DNA of 64,000 bases from Argentina anserina. Taxonomy: Eukaryota > Streptophyta > Magnoliopsida > Rosales > Rosaceae. A program made the translations under genes and the position numbers. The notes beneath the pieces were generated by a model, which was not told the DNA's origin, did no database searches, and saw only the letters and a program-made list of their open reading frames with translations. Location: positions 23,994,001-24,058,000 of the forward strand of contig NC_065873.1 in assembly GCF_933775445.1 (NCBI RefSeq), given 5' to 3'. This document shows, one piece after another, positions 48,168 to 59,767 of this stretch; positions within the stretch are counted from its first letter, which is position 1; each line of letters opens with the position of its first letter.

Positions 48168-50793
48168 TACCGGTGGCACTTCCGACCAAAAACCGAACCG
48201 AAGTCGAACAAAAACCGAACTGAAATTTAGAAAATTGAACCAAACCGAATCAATCGGTTTGGTTTCTGGTTTGGACACATAAAAAATCGAACCGAACCGA
48301 AAAACCGAACTATTCATAAAACAATGTTGTTTTACGTTTATTTTACCGAATATTTGATTTGATTAATATGATTTTAGATTTATATCATATATAATTATAT
48401 ATTTCTCTTTTGTAGTCTTATATATGTATATATAATCATCTATGTATATATATATGTATGCCTATATACATGTTTCAAATAAGTTTGCTCAAACAAACAT
48501 ATATATATATATAAGCGGATGTGTAATTACTAAATCCGCCTCAATATGAAGTATCTATATAAAGGAAACTTCTCGGGATCGATCGACACCAGTCGATATG
48601 ATTGATATATATATATATAGTGATCCTGTAAAAATTTCATCCAATTCGGACCTCGTTTGACCGTCGGAATTTCCGGTAAACCGAAAACAACACTAATATG
48701 TCATAAGGGAAGACTCATTACCAAAATGCGAACACCAACAACCGTTTGCATATTTGAAATCACCTAATTTTTGTCACCAATTGTGTGCAGTCGCACCAAG
48801 GAAACACATTTGGCAAAGCCCCGGTTAATAACGATTTTAATATGTCAAAACACTTTTTTTTAGTTGACCGTGAATACGAACAATCAAACCATGTCCAAAA
48901 CGGACGAAATTTTTACAGGATCCCTAAATATATATACAGATCACATCTGCTGGTGTCGATCGACTATATTTCGAACTAGAGTTGGCGATCGCCTAAGTGT
49001 CAACTAATGTATCATAACCTTTTATATTATGTTTAAAATAAAACTATCGCATTATGAAGCGACTATATGAAGGAAACTTTTCAGGATCGATCGACACCAT
49101 CTGATCTGATCGGTATATATATTTAGTGATCCTATAAAAATTTCATCTAATTCGGACCTCGTTTGACCGTTGGTATTTTCGGTAAATCGAAAACACCACT
49201 AATATGCCCTAAGGGAGGACCTATTACAAATATGCGAACGCCGAAAACCGTTTGCATATTTGAAATCACCTAATTTTGTTAACTATTGTGCGGGGGCGCA
49301 CTGAAGAAATCTATTTAGCAAAACACAGGTCAATGGGGTTTTAATATGTCAAAACGCCTTTTTTTAGTTGACCGTTTGTACGAACGGTCAAACCATGTCC
49401 AAAACGGACGAAATTTTTACGGGTCCCTAAATATATATACCGATCACATCTACTGGTGTCAATCGACCATATTTCGAACTGGAGTTGTCGATCACCGAAG
49501 TGTCCACTAATGTATCATAACTTTTATATTAGGTTTATAATAAAACTATCACATTACGAAACGACTATATGAAGAAAACTTATCGGAATTGATCGCCACC
49601 ATCCGATGTGATCAATATATATATTTAGTGATCATTTTAAAATTTCATCCAATTCGAACTTCGTTTGACCGTCGGAATTTCTGTTAAACCAAAAACAACA
49701 CTAATATGTCATAAGAGGGGACCCATTACCAGATGCGAATGCGGAAAGCTGTTTACATATTTGAAAATCACATAATTTTTTTCATCGATTGTGCGTGGTC
49801 GCAACCAGGAAACTCATTTGTTAAAGCCCCGGTCAATGAAGTTTTATTATTGAAAACGCATTTTTTTGTTGACCATTGGTACGGACGGTCAAACCATGTT
49901 CAAAACGGATGAAATTTTTACATGGTCCCTAAATATATATATCGATCACATCTACTGGTGTCGATAGACCATATTTCGAATTGGAGTTGTCGATCGCCCA
50001 AGTGTTCACTAATGTATCATAACCTTTATATTAGGTTTATAATAAAACTATCACATTATGAAGCGACTATATGAAGGAAACTTCTCGGAATTGATCGACA
50101 TCATCCAATGTGATCAGCATATATATTTAGTGATCATTTTAAAATTTCATCCAATTCGGACCTCGTTTGATTGTCGGAATTTCTGGTAAATCAAAAATAA
50201 CACTAATATGCCCTAAGGGGGGACCCATTACCAAGATGGGAATGCGAAAAGTTGTTTACATATTTGAAATCACATAATTTTTATCATCGATCGTGCGTGA
50301 TCGCAACGAGGAAACTCATTTGACAAAACCCCGGTCAATGAGGTTTTATTATGTGAAAACGTCTCTTTTTTGGTTGACCGTTGGTACGGATGGTCAAACC
50401 ATGTTCAAAATGGATGAAATTTTTACATGGTCCCTAAATATATATCGATCACATCTATTAGTGTCAATCGACAATATTTCAAAACTAGAATTTATTTGTG
50501 ACTTTTTTTAGAATGTTTTAAAGTAATTATTTTATTATTTTAAACCCTTAAATTAGAGTATTATATATTTTTTCCTATACAAGCCCGCAAGGCCCGTTGA
50601 CAATCCCTAGATTCAGTCCAGTTAAAAAAAATTTGAAAAAAAAATCGAAAAACCGAACCGAACTGAACCGTTCGGTTTTCAATTTAGGCTATTGGAGAAC
50701 CGTGAACCGAACCGAGCCAAACCAAAGTTCAATTTCAGTTCGGTTTCCGGTTTTAGCCCAAAACTGAACCGTTTGGACCGAATTCCACCCCTA
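48168..50793. mobile_element. hAT-like element carrying a satellite array (copy 2, inverted)
   Basis: Ends TACCGGTGG and CCACCCCTA are an imperfect match to copy 1, with a perfect 8-bp target duplication CCACCACA at 48160-48167 and 50794-50801. Subterminal CCGAACC-like arrays occur at about 48185-48310 and 50640-50790. The interior is the same satellite as at 14801-17195 in reverse orientation. Length 2,626 bp; no transposase. The right-hand inverted end is closer to the family consensus than the left. Confidence 0.8.
48546..50500. repeat. ~502-bp tandem satellite, about four units, inverted relative to copy 1
   Basis: The marker AAACTATCGCATTATG or variant (reverse complement of the copy 1 marker) falls at 49041, 49543 and 50045, a 502-bp period; a further partial unit precedes and one follows. 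As in copy 1, each unit contains inverted halves (for example the GATCGATCGACACCAG arm at about 48577 and its counterpart near 48950). Units here are more diverged from each other than the first three of copy 1. Confidence 0.8.
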
Positions 50794-50801
50794 CCACCAC
50801 A

Positions 50802-52436
50802 TGTGGTTGAGTTGGAGAGAGTTTTGGCGTGATACCTAGGTACAAATTCTATCGATGTAATTGGAGTTCAAATCTCAATCTATTCTTAATGACCAATGAA
50901 AAATAAGAAATTAAACAAGATCCACTGGCACTGGTCAATATCTGGATTTGAAAAACATTCGAAAACACGTTGTAAATTGAATGTAGAAAAAGCTCATACT
51001 TGTACGAGAAGCAGATTTCTTTGTAAATTGTAGATTTTGATCTTTTAACTTTGGTTAATGGCGGGTAGATGAACTCCCTCTATGGCTCTATCTTTAATAA
51101 ATAATAAGTGCCTTCAATTGTAACTTTCATAATTTAAGCTGTGCTAGAGGCTATAATGTTTTTTTCTTTATTGTTTAAAATTTCTTCATGAGAAAATGAT
51201 GGGTTTGTGGAATCTCACCTTAATCTATCAAAAATAAGTGTCTTTTGTGTTGAGATTCAATTACTTAAGACGCTAACATGCGACGTGCGAGTGAATGTTA
51301 ATATTGAGTACAAGTGTTGCATGCGCAACTTCATACTGTATGTTAAAGATTAGGAGTAATAACCATGATAAGCACAATTGCACAAGCTTATTAAGTATCA
51401 TCAAAACAGAGGAAGACATTTCTTTTCTTCTGCACAACTGCAAGTTGTGGAGGTGAATACCCGAAAGGCAACCTAACATGAACAGGGTTTGGAATTTTGG
51501 ATAGGTACGAAGAACAATGATTATGTACCAAGCAACCTTGTGAATCTAGCATCACACAAAGACTTGAGACTCTAAATATCATCTTCAAAATATCGATTTC
51601 CTCTGCTGCAAAATGGAGATGTTAGGTAGTTCCAACCCCTTGAGGTAAAGATAGACTAGTTCGTTTTCAGAGAAAAGATGTGATGCTTGGAGCAGCCATA
51701 AAATGTTGCAACTTGTAGGTAGACTGATATTTGTGGTGACCAAAAGGTCGTTGCCAATCCATTTCAATTAATCCTCCATAACTTGGAGGAATGGTCTCTT
51801 TCAGCCACAGATACAAGATGGCCAGAGATGGGTTTGTGCCCCTTTCTTGACCAACACTTTTGTCTCTTCCACTCTAAATCATGAGGGAATGGAGATGTGA
51901 TTTGTTTCCTGACCACAATTTCTCCTCATTTACATGAAAGTGATCTGGTAAAATACCAATTTGTCAATATGTTCGGTTGACAAGACAAAGGAGCTAAGAT
52001 CGTGATTACCTATGCTCGGAGTCAAGGAATTACAAATATATACACAAAATTAATACATAGAACTGAAACTCTCAAGTCATTAGGATGTCCATAGAGACAA
52101 CATAGCACACTAGCGGCACAGTTTCCCCAAGAACCTCAAAACACAACAGTTGCAAGAATTTAAGATACGGGATTTTTTCTACATGCAGTAATGAAGAAAA
52201 TGCGATCACTCTTTAGCATCATAAATCAATGCTGAACGATACGAGACTGCTTATAGCCTTATACACGAACAAACTTAAATGGCTAAAACAAGAATGAAAA
52301 AGCCTGGATGACACTCTTTTGCATCATATGTCTATACTGTCAGATTTCAAGAATGTTTATACATGAACAAACTTAAATGGCCAAAAGATGAATAGAAGAA
52401 GCGTGAATCGCAAATGATAGAATGTATCCAAATGAA
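50802..52436. other. Intergenic; possible degraded coding sequence near 51400-51890 (-)
   Basis: The minus strand between about 51890 and 51390 reads protein-like across several stops and frame changes (for example SLCVMLDSQGCLVHNHCS, FGYSPPQLAVVQ). I cannot name the family. The remainder, including the 3' UTR of the small gene at 52437, shows nothing. Confidence 0.3.
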
Positions 52437-52751
52437 CTATGCCATCTCCTTTCCATTGTTGAATTTCCGGGTTGCCCATTTCCTGAAAACAGCTGGAAGC
52501 ATCTTCAAGAATTTGGCTTTAAATGAATTATTAGACTTTTTGGCTGTGGCTGGGGTAGAATTACTGCGGGTGCAAAAGGTAACTTCTACATTTGAATTGC
52601 TACACACCATACCGAGGGGTTTGGCACTGTGGCATAGTCTTAGCTCTCTAAACTCTGTCCTGCCTACGTCCTTCTGTAATACCTCATCCCATACCAACCC
52701 TGAAGAGCCTTGCCTCCTAAATGAGGTCACTGACCTAGGTAATGTTGCCAT
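52437..52751 (-). CDS. Small MAPK-substrate-like protein (At1g80180/MASS type)
   Basis: Intact single-exon gene of 104 aa. It opens MATLPRSVTSFRRQGSSGLV, then WDE; the SFRRQGSSGLVWD motif (residues ~10-22) is the hallmark of the plant family that includes MAPK kinase substrate protein At1g80180 (MASS proteins). A basic C-terminal region (NNSFKAKFLKMLPAVFRKW) follows. In Arabidopsis such proteins are membrane-associated MAPK substrates affecting stomatal development; here that is inferred only from the motif. No Ser-Pro or Thr-Pro MAPK site cluster is obvious apart from STPA in the middle, so phosphorylation is uncertain. Confidence 0.8.
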   Translation of the reverse strand: MATLPRSVTSFRRQGSSGLVWDEVLQKDVGRTEFRELRLCHSAKPLGMVCSNSNVEVTFCTRSNSTPATAKKSNNSFKAKFLKMLPAVFRKWATRKFNNGKEMA

Positions 52752-53293
52752 AGTCTCTCAATCTGATTCTTCAGTTGTGATGTATGATACTAGGTGAGCA
52801 GGCAATTATAAATACCAGAGGAAAGGATATTAGAAGTGAATGCAAGGAGAAGAAGTCGGGAGATGGCATCTAATAAATAACATATGCTTCCAATTTGTCT
52901 CATGTTTGAAGTTATTGTTCTAGGAAAGTACCACTATACTGTTGCCGTCCATAATTATCCAGCTCTATGTTCTCTTAAGCCTCCCAAGGAAAGAGATGAT
53001 AATTGAGGTCAAAGATTCTTTGTTATTACTTATTAGAGAAATCAATTACGAATTATTTCAGAAATGAAAGTTAACTAACCTTCAGCTCTAACTTATTCCT
53101 AAATCATCCAACTGATAAACAAACTAATACTTAATAAGAAAAGGCAGACACTGTTAGGTTGGTAACATTTTCAAGGTGGTTATCCCTTTTCCATGTTTGT
53201 TAGTAAAATCTAGAAAGCAGGCCATTTCTCTTAAATACTTGAAAACTCTTCTCACACATCATTACAAATTTAGGTACCTGATTAACATATTCT
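52752..53293. other. Intergenic
   Basis: Promoter of the small gene and 3' UTR of OCP3 (both minus). Nothing else recognised. Confidence 0.4.
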
Positions 53294-54668
53294 CTAGTTG
53301 ACAGTAGTAGGAGCAGATGGTTGATATGGACGCCGAGAGTCGGGAACCCCCTCTTCAGAACGTTTGTCTTCAAACCATTTCACAATTCTTCTGCGTGGCA
53401 GGTTAGTCACATGCACAATGCTGCTGATAATTGAATTCTGCAGCACAAGTCAAAGCACACAAAGAATCAGAAAATGATGCCCAAGTTCTTATAACTAAAC
53501 CAAACCATCAAAATGACGTGCTTACTGTTGGGCGCTTTGTTCTTCTATAAATTCTTTCAAGGGTATCAAGATGCACTTTCTTCAGCCTCTTCTGCGCAGA
53601 AAACTTTTGTTGCCGGACATGAACCGGCACCTTCTCTACCACGGCAGCATCTGTACTCGTCTCCTCAACAGCTTCCACTATAGTCTCTTCAGGCATTGGT
53701 GCAGGCACAGACTTTTTAGGAGCAGGCACATCAGGTAGAGCAGCACTGAGCATCAAAAGATTCGGAGGCGGATCACGAAGCATTTGAAGGACAAGAGCCC
53801 TGTCAAGACAAAGCTCAGCGGCAAGATTTTTTATCTGCATCACAACCAATTGACCATAAGTTTCATCAATATGACATGACAATCAATAATCAGCTACCTC
53901 GAAAATTTTGATACAAACATGAACTTGTACAACAAAAGCGAAATCAAATTTGAAAATATAGCTATAAATATGAATCATTTCCACTCAAATTCAAATTAGC
54001 CAGGTTGATGATAAACTCACACTGGTTTTGCGGCGACCGACTTTTAAAGCCGAAGCCAATCTCCTGAATTGCCAAGTCTTGAGCTTCACAGCAACTTCGA
54101 CTTCATCGTCCTCATCTTCTTCTCCAGCCGCATCGTTCTTAATGACGTCATCATCGCCGTGTTCGGCTTCGTCCTCCTCTTCTTCGTCTTCGTCTTCGTC
54201 TTCGTCTTCATCCTCATCGAGCGCACCAAAAGCCTCCGCCAGCTCCTCTTCAAGCCTGGCCAGATCCTCCTCACTTATCTCGTCGTCGTCGCCGTCATCC
54301 TCCAACGACACGCCGTCGTTTCTGAGGTCCTCCTCCAGCAGCGAAAACAAAGCGTCGATTGCATCGCCATCCACTTCCTCCTCCTCATTCTTCGCCGCGC
54401 TTTTCTACATTTCAACCCCGAAATTCTAAACTACCGCAGCCAGAAAATTAATCCACCCTCAGAAAAATGAAAAAAAATTTACCTTCTTTATCTTCGGCGG
54501 AGATGACGTCACGGCGGCGCGGTGGTTTTTACGGCGGGCGAGGGCGAGCGTGGAGGATAAGCGAGTCGGGAGGTGACGTGGCAGGACGACAGTGGCGGGT
54601 GTGATTCGGGTAATTTCGTGGCGGGAAGACGGTAGACGGTGGAGGCAGTTAGGAGCGTTGAAAGCCAT
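53294..54668 (-). CDS. OCP3: OCP3 (OVEREXPRESSOR OF CATIONIC PEROXIDASE 3) homeodomain protein
   Basis: Four exons: 54483-54668, 54021-54404, 53526-53834, 53294-53437; 340 aa in phase. The N-terminus is basic and Ser/Thr/Arg-rich with few acidic residues, like a chloroplast transit peptide. Next comes an acidic region including an Asp-Glu run encoded by a simple GAC/GAA repeat (54170-54215), then the C-terminal divergent homeodomain (about 267-320), KFSAQKRLKKVHLDTLERIY, ending IVKWFEDKR in place of the usual WFQNRR. OCP3 in Arabidopsis restrains callose and jasmonate-linked defence against necrotrophs and has been reported in plastid RNA editing. Orthology rests on the distinctive homeodomain. 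Confidence 0.93.
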
Positions 54669-54926
54669 TTAACGGAAGAATGGGCCTGGAATGAAAACGG
54701 CGGCGTTTTGAAGGTCACCAACGGCCGCGAGGATCCCGATTACAACAAGCGGCGCCTTTTTCGGTGGTTCTGGGTTTATCTACTCCTCACTCCACTCTTT
54801 CAAGTCTCGCCGCACTTAAACGACTGGCCTCGGTGCCCTTTTGGAGGCTGAAGCTTTGAACACTCAAACGACGTGGAGTCACAGATGAAAAAGACGTCGT
54901 TTGGTGCGCTGCACGTGAGAAACAAC
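54669..54926. promoter_or_regulatory. OCP3 upstream region with ACGTCGTTT-like motifs
   Basis: Within 260 bp of the OCP3 ATG lie AAAACGGCGGCGTTTT (54694-54709, near-palindromic), AAACGACGTG (54866-54875) and AAGACGTCGTTT (54890-54902). These share the ACG(A/T)CGTTT core seen upstream of the PPR/AFG1 and Alba genes. Confidence 0.45.
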
Positions 54927-55364
54927 GTAGGGCTAAAATTGTCTTTTCAACAACATCCGTCCGGTCTCCGGCATGTTTTCAAGGTTTTCCGATACCTTTC
55001 CGACAAGTAATTGAGCGCTTCATATCATTGGGACGAAGGATACACTCCGAACCGCGCTAGAGATGGTCGGATTCGAGCTGCAAACGTTGAATACGTTCCA
55101 ATATTTTTGACTGAAAGGACAATTTTATCCCTTTGTCAATGATGCAAAAAGAATGCAACAATGTAGGGGTAAAATAGTCTTTTGTGAACATCTCCGTCCG
55201 GTCTCTGGCATGTTTTCGAGGGTTTTTGAAGCTTATCCGACAAGAAATTGAATTCATCATACCTTTGGAGGAAATGGATACGTCGGAACCGCGTCGAAGA
55301 TGGTTGGATACGATATAATGTTTTGATGAAAAGACAATTGTACCCCTATTCCACGAATGCCTAT
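54927..55364. repeat. Tandem duplication (~236 bp offset) upstream of the membrane-protein gene
   Basis: Two similar segments, 54927-55145 and 55163-55364, share the phrases GTAGGGNTAAAAT, CCGTCCGGTCTC, GGCATGTTTTC, CCGACAAG and a final AAAGGACAATTTTATCCCT-like run. They differ by many substitutions and small gaps, so the duplication is old. The second copy ends about 70 bp before the start codon at 55436. Confidence 0.7.
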
Positions 55365-55435
55365 AAACACAATTTTTCGTATTGCAGGTAGAGCCTTGAA
55401 ATCTCAGAAGAGTCTGGATTTGAGCTAAACGAATA

Positions 55436-57084
55436 ATGGCGACTGCTGCTGCTTCTTCGTCGTCGTCGTCGTCCAAAGGATGGATGAGCAATATTCAAAC
55501 GAAGGCTGCTCGCATCTTTTTTGTCCTAATCGTTTTTCAGGTCCCACTTTTTAGGTACTTTAAAATTCTGTAGAACTATCGAAATTTTGGTTCTTATAAT
55601 TGTAGCTCGCAACCTTTGAAGTCTATATGGATTGTGGTTATTGCTGGCTCTGTTTCGTGTTTCAGCATCTGGGTAGGTTGTTTTGGGTTTGTGGAATCTG
55701 GGTTGGTTTGGATCATGTTGTTAATGCTAGATTTTCCAAAAAGACTGAATCTTGATCCTTTGCTTTAGATTTAACTGGGGCTGTTTCGATCTGCAGAACA
55801 TGTTTGGTTTGGCAGTTGGATCAGTAATTTGAGACTAGTAAATCAACTAAGCTCAAAGATGAGTTCTTTTTTAGTAGCAGTTGACTAGTGCATCTGTGCA
55901 TTGTGTTGCTATTGTAAAGTCATGTACTTATCATTGTACTATGTTGAACCTCCATGTAGTACTGTGAATCTATCTCTTGCGTCCCTGTTTTGTTACTTTA
56001 GCTTTTCTTGAACAAATCGCAGAAGTCTTTAATGTGTATATTTTGTTTCTTCTTTGGTTATTGTCACAGAGTTCCATGCCGAGCTGGTATGTGCACCACA
56101 CCATTGCATTTCACATCTTCTCAGCTGATTACGAGTGAGATCTTTCCTGTTCCGGTAGTAAAGGCTCTTCTCTACCCTGGGGCTCTGGCAAATGGCCTTG
56201 TAAAAAATATGACTGTTCCAAGTTGGGATAACTTGTTAGAAATCTATAACTTGACCAATGCAAAGGAAGCCAGTCCAGTTACTGATCTCCAGCGCTTAGA
56301 GGTTTGCGCTTTTCCACCAATTTTCCTTTTCTGTTATTTTAAAACATAAATATTCTATTTAAAGGAAGCCTATGATCTTTTTTCTTATTTAGTATCTTCC
56401 TGTTCGCTTGCTGGATTAAATTTTTGATCTTGCTAAACTCTCATCCATAAATCGTCTACTTCTAAAACCTAACTTTCTTTGCAATTGTATTGCACACTGT
56501 TAGTGTTTGAATAGGAAGCTGCGTAATGTAAACAAATAATATAAGATAGTAAGTATTCTCTTTTCATACTGACTGCAAAACGATTAAGGGAGGTGAGTAC
56601 TTTACAGCAGATATGTCGGATCCAATTTCATCTCAAACTATGTGAAATTTTATCTCATGCTTCCCGTTATATTATCATGATATGTCCTGTATATCCGTAT
56701 CAGGGAGTAGCAGTCTATTTAGGCTTTCTCATTTGAAAGTATCTAGCATACCAGTCATCTAATCCATGTTTTTCATTTATTCACCAGGTTCTTACAGGGA
56801 GCTACTTCTCTGTGGCTGGAGCCCTTGTAGGTGTTCTGAAATCAGGGAGGATGAGCATGTTTGGGACACTTCTGTTGATTTGGGGCCTCATCAAAGAAGG
56901 TATCCTAGGAAAGCCTGTAACAACTGATCCTACTAAAGCCGTGTATGTCTACCCAACTATGTTGCTTGCATTGATCGCCGCCTTCTCATCTGTAAAGTAT
57001 GATACCAAGAAGCTTGCTAGACCTGCACCGGCTAGGCCTATTGCAAAGCCTGTTCAGAGGTCTTCAAAATCTAAGCTGAAATGA
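55436..57084 (+). CDS. Conserved plant membrane protein of unknown function
   Basis: Three exons (55436-55554, 56070-56301, 56788-57084; GT-AG, phases agree) encode 215 aa. The N-terminus MATAAASSSSSSSKGW includes a Ser run from a TCG microsatellite. A hydrophobic helix (RIFFVLIVFQVPLF) comes first; the middle part contains CRAGMCTTPLHFTSSQ, and two or more helices follow (VAGALVGVL, FGTLLLIWGLI, YPTMLLALIAAF). It ends in a basic Lys/Arg/Pro tail. I recognise no named domain; it looks like a small multi-pass endomembrane or organelle protein. Function unknown. Confidence 0.8.
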
Positions 57085-58453
57085 GTTGAACTGTATCCAT
57101 CAAATTTTTGTGTAATGCTTTTGACAGTTGGCGGGTTCAAAACTGCATAACCTGTTCAAGATTTGTTCCGAAAAATATTGTTGTCATCTTTCTCTTCAAT
57201 CACCAGTTGTTTCTGAATTTCATCTCTCATCAATACTGTAAAGTAGGATGAGGGTTGAGGAAGTGACATGAATACAACTGCACAATATTAGATACGAAAA
57301 CAGTCTGTACTTCGTCATTTTGATATAACTACATATCAGAGGTCTACATGGGTTTGTTGAAAAATCATAAGAAACAACCTCAATTTTCCCACAACAAATG
57401 CCGCAAGATAGGGCATTGAGGACAACTCTGAAGAGGGTCGACAGAGTCGCAGAAGCTTGACGAAAATGAAAACAAGGTATTTCACTTGTAAGTCAGAGAG
57501 AAAGCCTTGCATTATTGGTCCTTCTAGTTTCTGTGGGGGCCTGCGATAAACTTCTAAAACTCGCCACGCGCATAGACATATCACATATCTTAAACGGGTG
57601 CAAGCAGAGCTCTGAGTTGACTTGACTTTTGACTTCTTCTCGATCACTGTGAGAAAATTTGAGGAAGGTTATCAATTTAGATCAACCTGAGATGAAATAA
57701 GCATTCTTGATTGAGCTTCTGGGCCTCCAGCGAAGTTTAAAGGCTTTAATAGCAGGTATGATTCACTTCCTTTATATCTCTGTCCTATATTTGGTGTTAA
57801 TGTATAGTTCTGGTCCTTCTGGACTTCCGGTCTTTGTTTAACCTTCTCCTTTGATATGAGGCTGTTAATTTGTTCCTAATGTTTCAGTTTAGTTGGAAAT
57901 TGGGCAAAGCGGTTGTGCTTCGTCTCTGTATGTTTTGATTGAAAAGCATAAGATACCTAAATGAGTTTGAATCACAAGTTCACAACCGTATCATTACATA
58001 AGATTTGTTTAATAATATGCTGCAATAATGTAGAAAAGGAATAGCTAGACACCCATTTTAGCTTTGTAGAAGACCAAAAGTTTGAGAAAATTCTGTACAC
58101 GTTTTTGCTTAACTGCTTCAAAATGTGGAGGGATATAAAGAAAGTTTAAAACGAAGTAAGAAAGGCTGTTTCTGTCTGTGTTACTGTAATCCCAGAAACT
58201 TTCAGAAGGATTCAAGTGGAATGGATCTTCCACTAGTAGTGTATAAGCAAAGTAGTAAACACTTTCTGGGGCATTATTTAGACCAAAGGCCTTTGCGGTG
58301 AGAATGAAAGAGTTGCAAGTATTGAGGTCGATAATCGAGGAATTGATAAAAATAATGATAAATCTGCATTTCATGGAATTTTCGAATAACAATAATGATT
58401 TGTTGATTTTGGTGCAGTGATCGTCATTGGTCAAAAGAACACATCAGTGAAGA
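57085..58453. other. Intergenic and probable 5' UTR intron of the next DUF247 gene
   Basis: After the membrane-protein 3' UTR, a donor-like GCAGGTATG (about 57751-57759) and an acceptor-like TTTTGGTGCAG (about 58408-58418) could define a leader intron for the gene starting at 58454. Neither is proven. No coding frame of note. Confidence 0.4.
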
Positions 58454-59767
58454 ATGGCAGGAAACGGTGAAGCTCCAGATGACATTGAAAGCCAGCGAGC
58501 CCAGCATGTTCCATTGATAACTTCAATGAAAAAGGAGTTGGACGAGTTGCCTTTTCTGTCCCCTTTGTGTTGTATCTACAAAGTTCCTGAGCGGCTACGG
58601 CGTGTGAGTGAAAAGGCATACACACCTCAGGTTGTTTCTATAGGTCCACTTCACCACGGGAAGGAGAGCCTAAAATCAATGGAAGTGCACAAAAAGAGGT
58701 ACCTGCAAGCTTTTATTGTTCGGACCAGGGTCAGCTTGGAGGATTATGTTGTGAAAATGAAGAACCAAGAAGAAAAACTGCGGAATTGTTATGCTGAAAC
58801 TGTTCAGTTTACAAGTGATGAGTTTGTGAAAATCATTTTAGTGGATGCGGCGTTCATTATTGAGGTCTTATTGAGGTACTGTTTCCATGCATTGCAGGAT
58901 GAGAATGATCGCATATTTAACAAACCATGGATGTTGCAGGATGTATGGCCTGACATGCGATTGCTTGAAAACCAGCTGCCATTTTTCATTCTTGAGGAAC
59001 TTTATGCTAAAGTCTCTTCTAATGTTACTGAGGGAAAATCATTAATTGATCTTTCACACACTTTCTTCACAAGTTTGATGCATATAGAGGGCACAGAAGG
59101 CATTTTGGAGACCATACATTCCTCTTCTGTACATCATTTTGTTGATTTTTGTAGAGACTTATATCTACCTCCTCCACCAAAAAGGCCAACCAAAGGAAAA
59201 CTTGAAACCTTAACCACACCAAGCATGACAGATCTACACCGAGCTGGAGTCAAGTTTAAGGTGAGACCGAGCAAAAATTTATTTGATTTACGATTTCAAG
59301 GAGGGACGCTTGAAATTCCAAAGTTAGCAATAAGTGATGAAATAGAGCTTACAATCAGAAATATCCTTGCCTTCGAACAATGTCATTGCCTGGAGAATAT
59401 CATAAATGATTATGTTGTTGTCATGGATCGTCTTGTGAACACCCCAAAGGATGTGGAGTTGCTTGTTAAGTATGGAATTGTTGAAAATAGGCTAGGTGAC
59501 AGCTTTGGAGGGTCTACTTTGATTAATAATCTTGCTGATGGGGTCATCGTCGACTCAAAAGACTTCTGTTATGCTACTCTTTGTAAAGACCTGAACCATT
59601 ACTGCAGTTGGACATGGCACAAATGGAAGGCGAATTTGAGACAAAACTATTTCAACACTCCTTGGGCAGTGATTTCTTTCACTGCAGCTGTTATTCTTCT
59701 CATACTTACTCTTATACAAGCAGTATGCTCTATTGTCTCTGCTGGGCAAGATAATTCTAGAAAGTAA
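58454..59767 (+). CDS. DUF247 (UPF0481) membrane-anchored protein, intact
   Basis: Single-exon, 437 aa. Starts MAGNGEAPDDIESQRA; family hallmarks CCIYKVPERLRRVSEK, VVSIGPLHHGKE, FTSDEFVKIILVDAAF, RLLENQLPFFILEEL, VDFCRDLYLPPPP, RAGVKFKV, GTLEIPKLAI, NTPKDVELLVKYG; a single C-terminal transmembrane helix (WAVISFTAAVILLILTLIQA, near residues 405-428). The tail ends SAGQDNSRK. The TAA stop overlaps a splice-donor consensus (AAAGTAAGT), so an alternative spliced C-terminus is conceivable. Paralogous to the next gene at 61328. Function unknown. Confidence 0.93.
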   Translation: MAGNGEAPDDIESQRAQHVPLITSMKKELDELPFLSPLCCIYKVPERLRRVSEKAYTPQVVSIGPLHHGKESLKSMEVHKKRYLQAFIVRTRVSLEDYVVKMKNQEEKLRNCYAETVQFTSDEFVKIILVDAAFIIEVLLRYCFHALQDENDRIFNKPWMLQDVWPDMRLLENQLPFFILEELYAKVSSNVTEGKSLIDLSHTFFTSLMHIEGTEGILETIHSSSVHHFVDFCRDLYLPPPPKRPTKGKLETLTTPSMTDLHRAGVKFKVRPSKNLFDLRFQGGTLEIPKLAISDEIELTIRNILAFEQCHCLENIINDYVVVMDRLVNTPKDVELLVKYGIVENRLGDSFGGSTLINNLADGVIVDSKDFCYATLCKDLNHYCSWTWHKWKANLRQNYFNTPWAVISFTAAVILLILTLIQAVCSIVSAGQDNSRK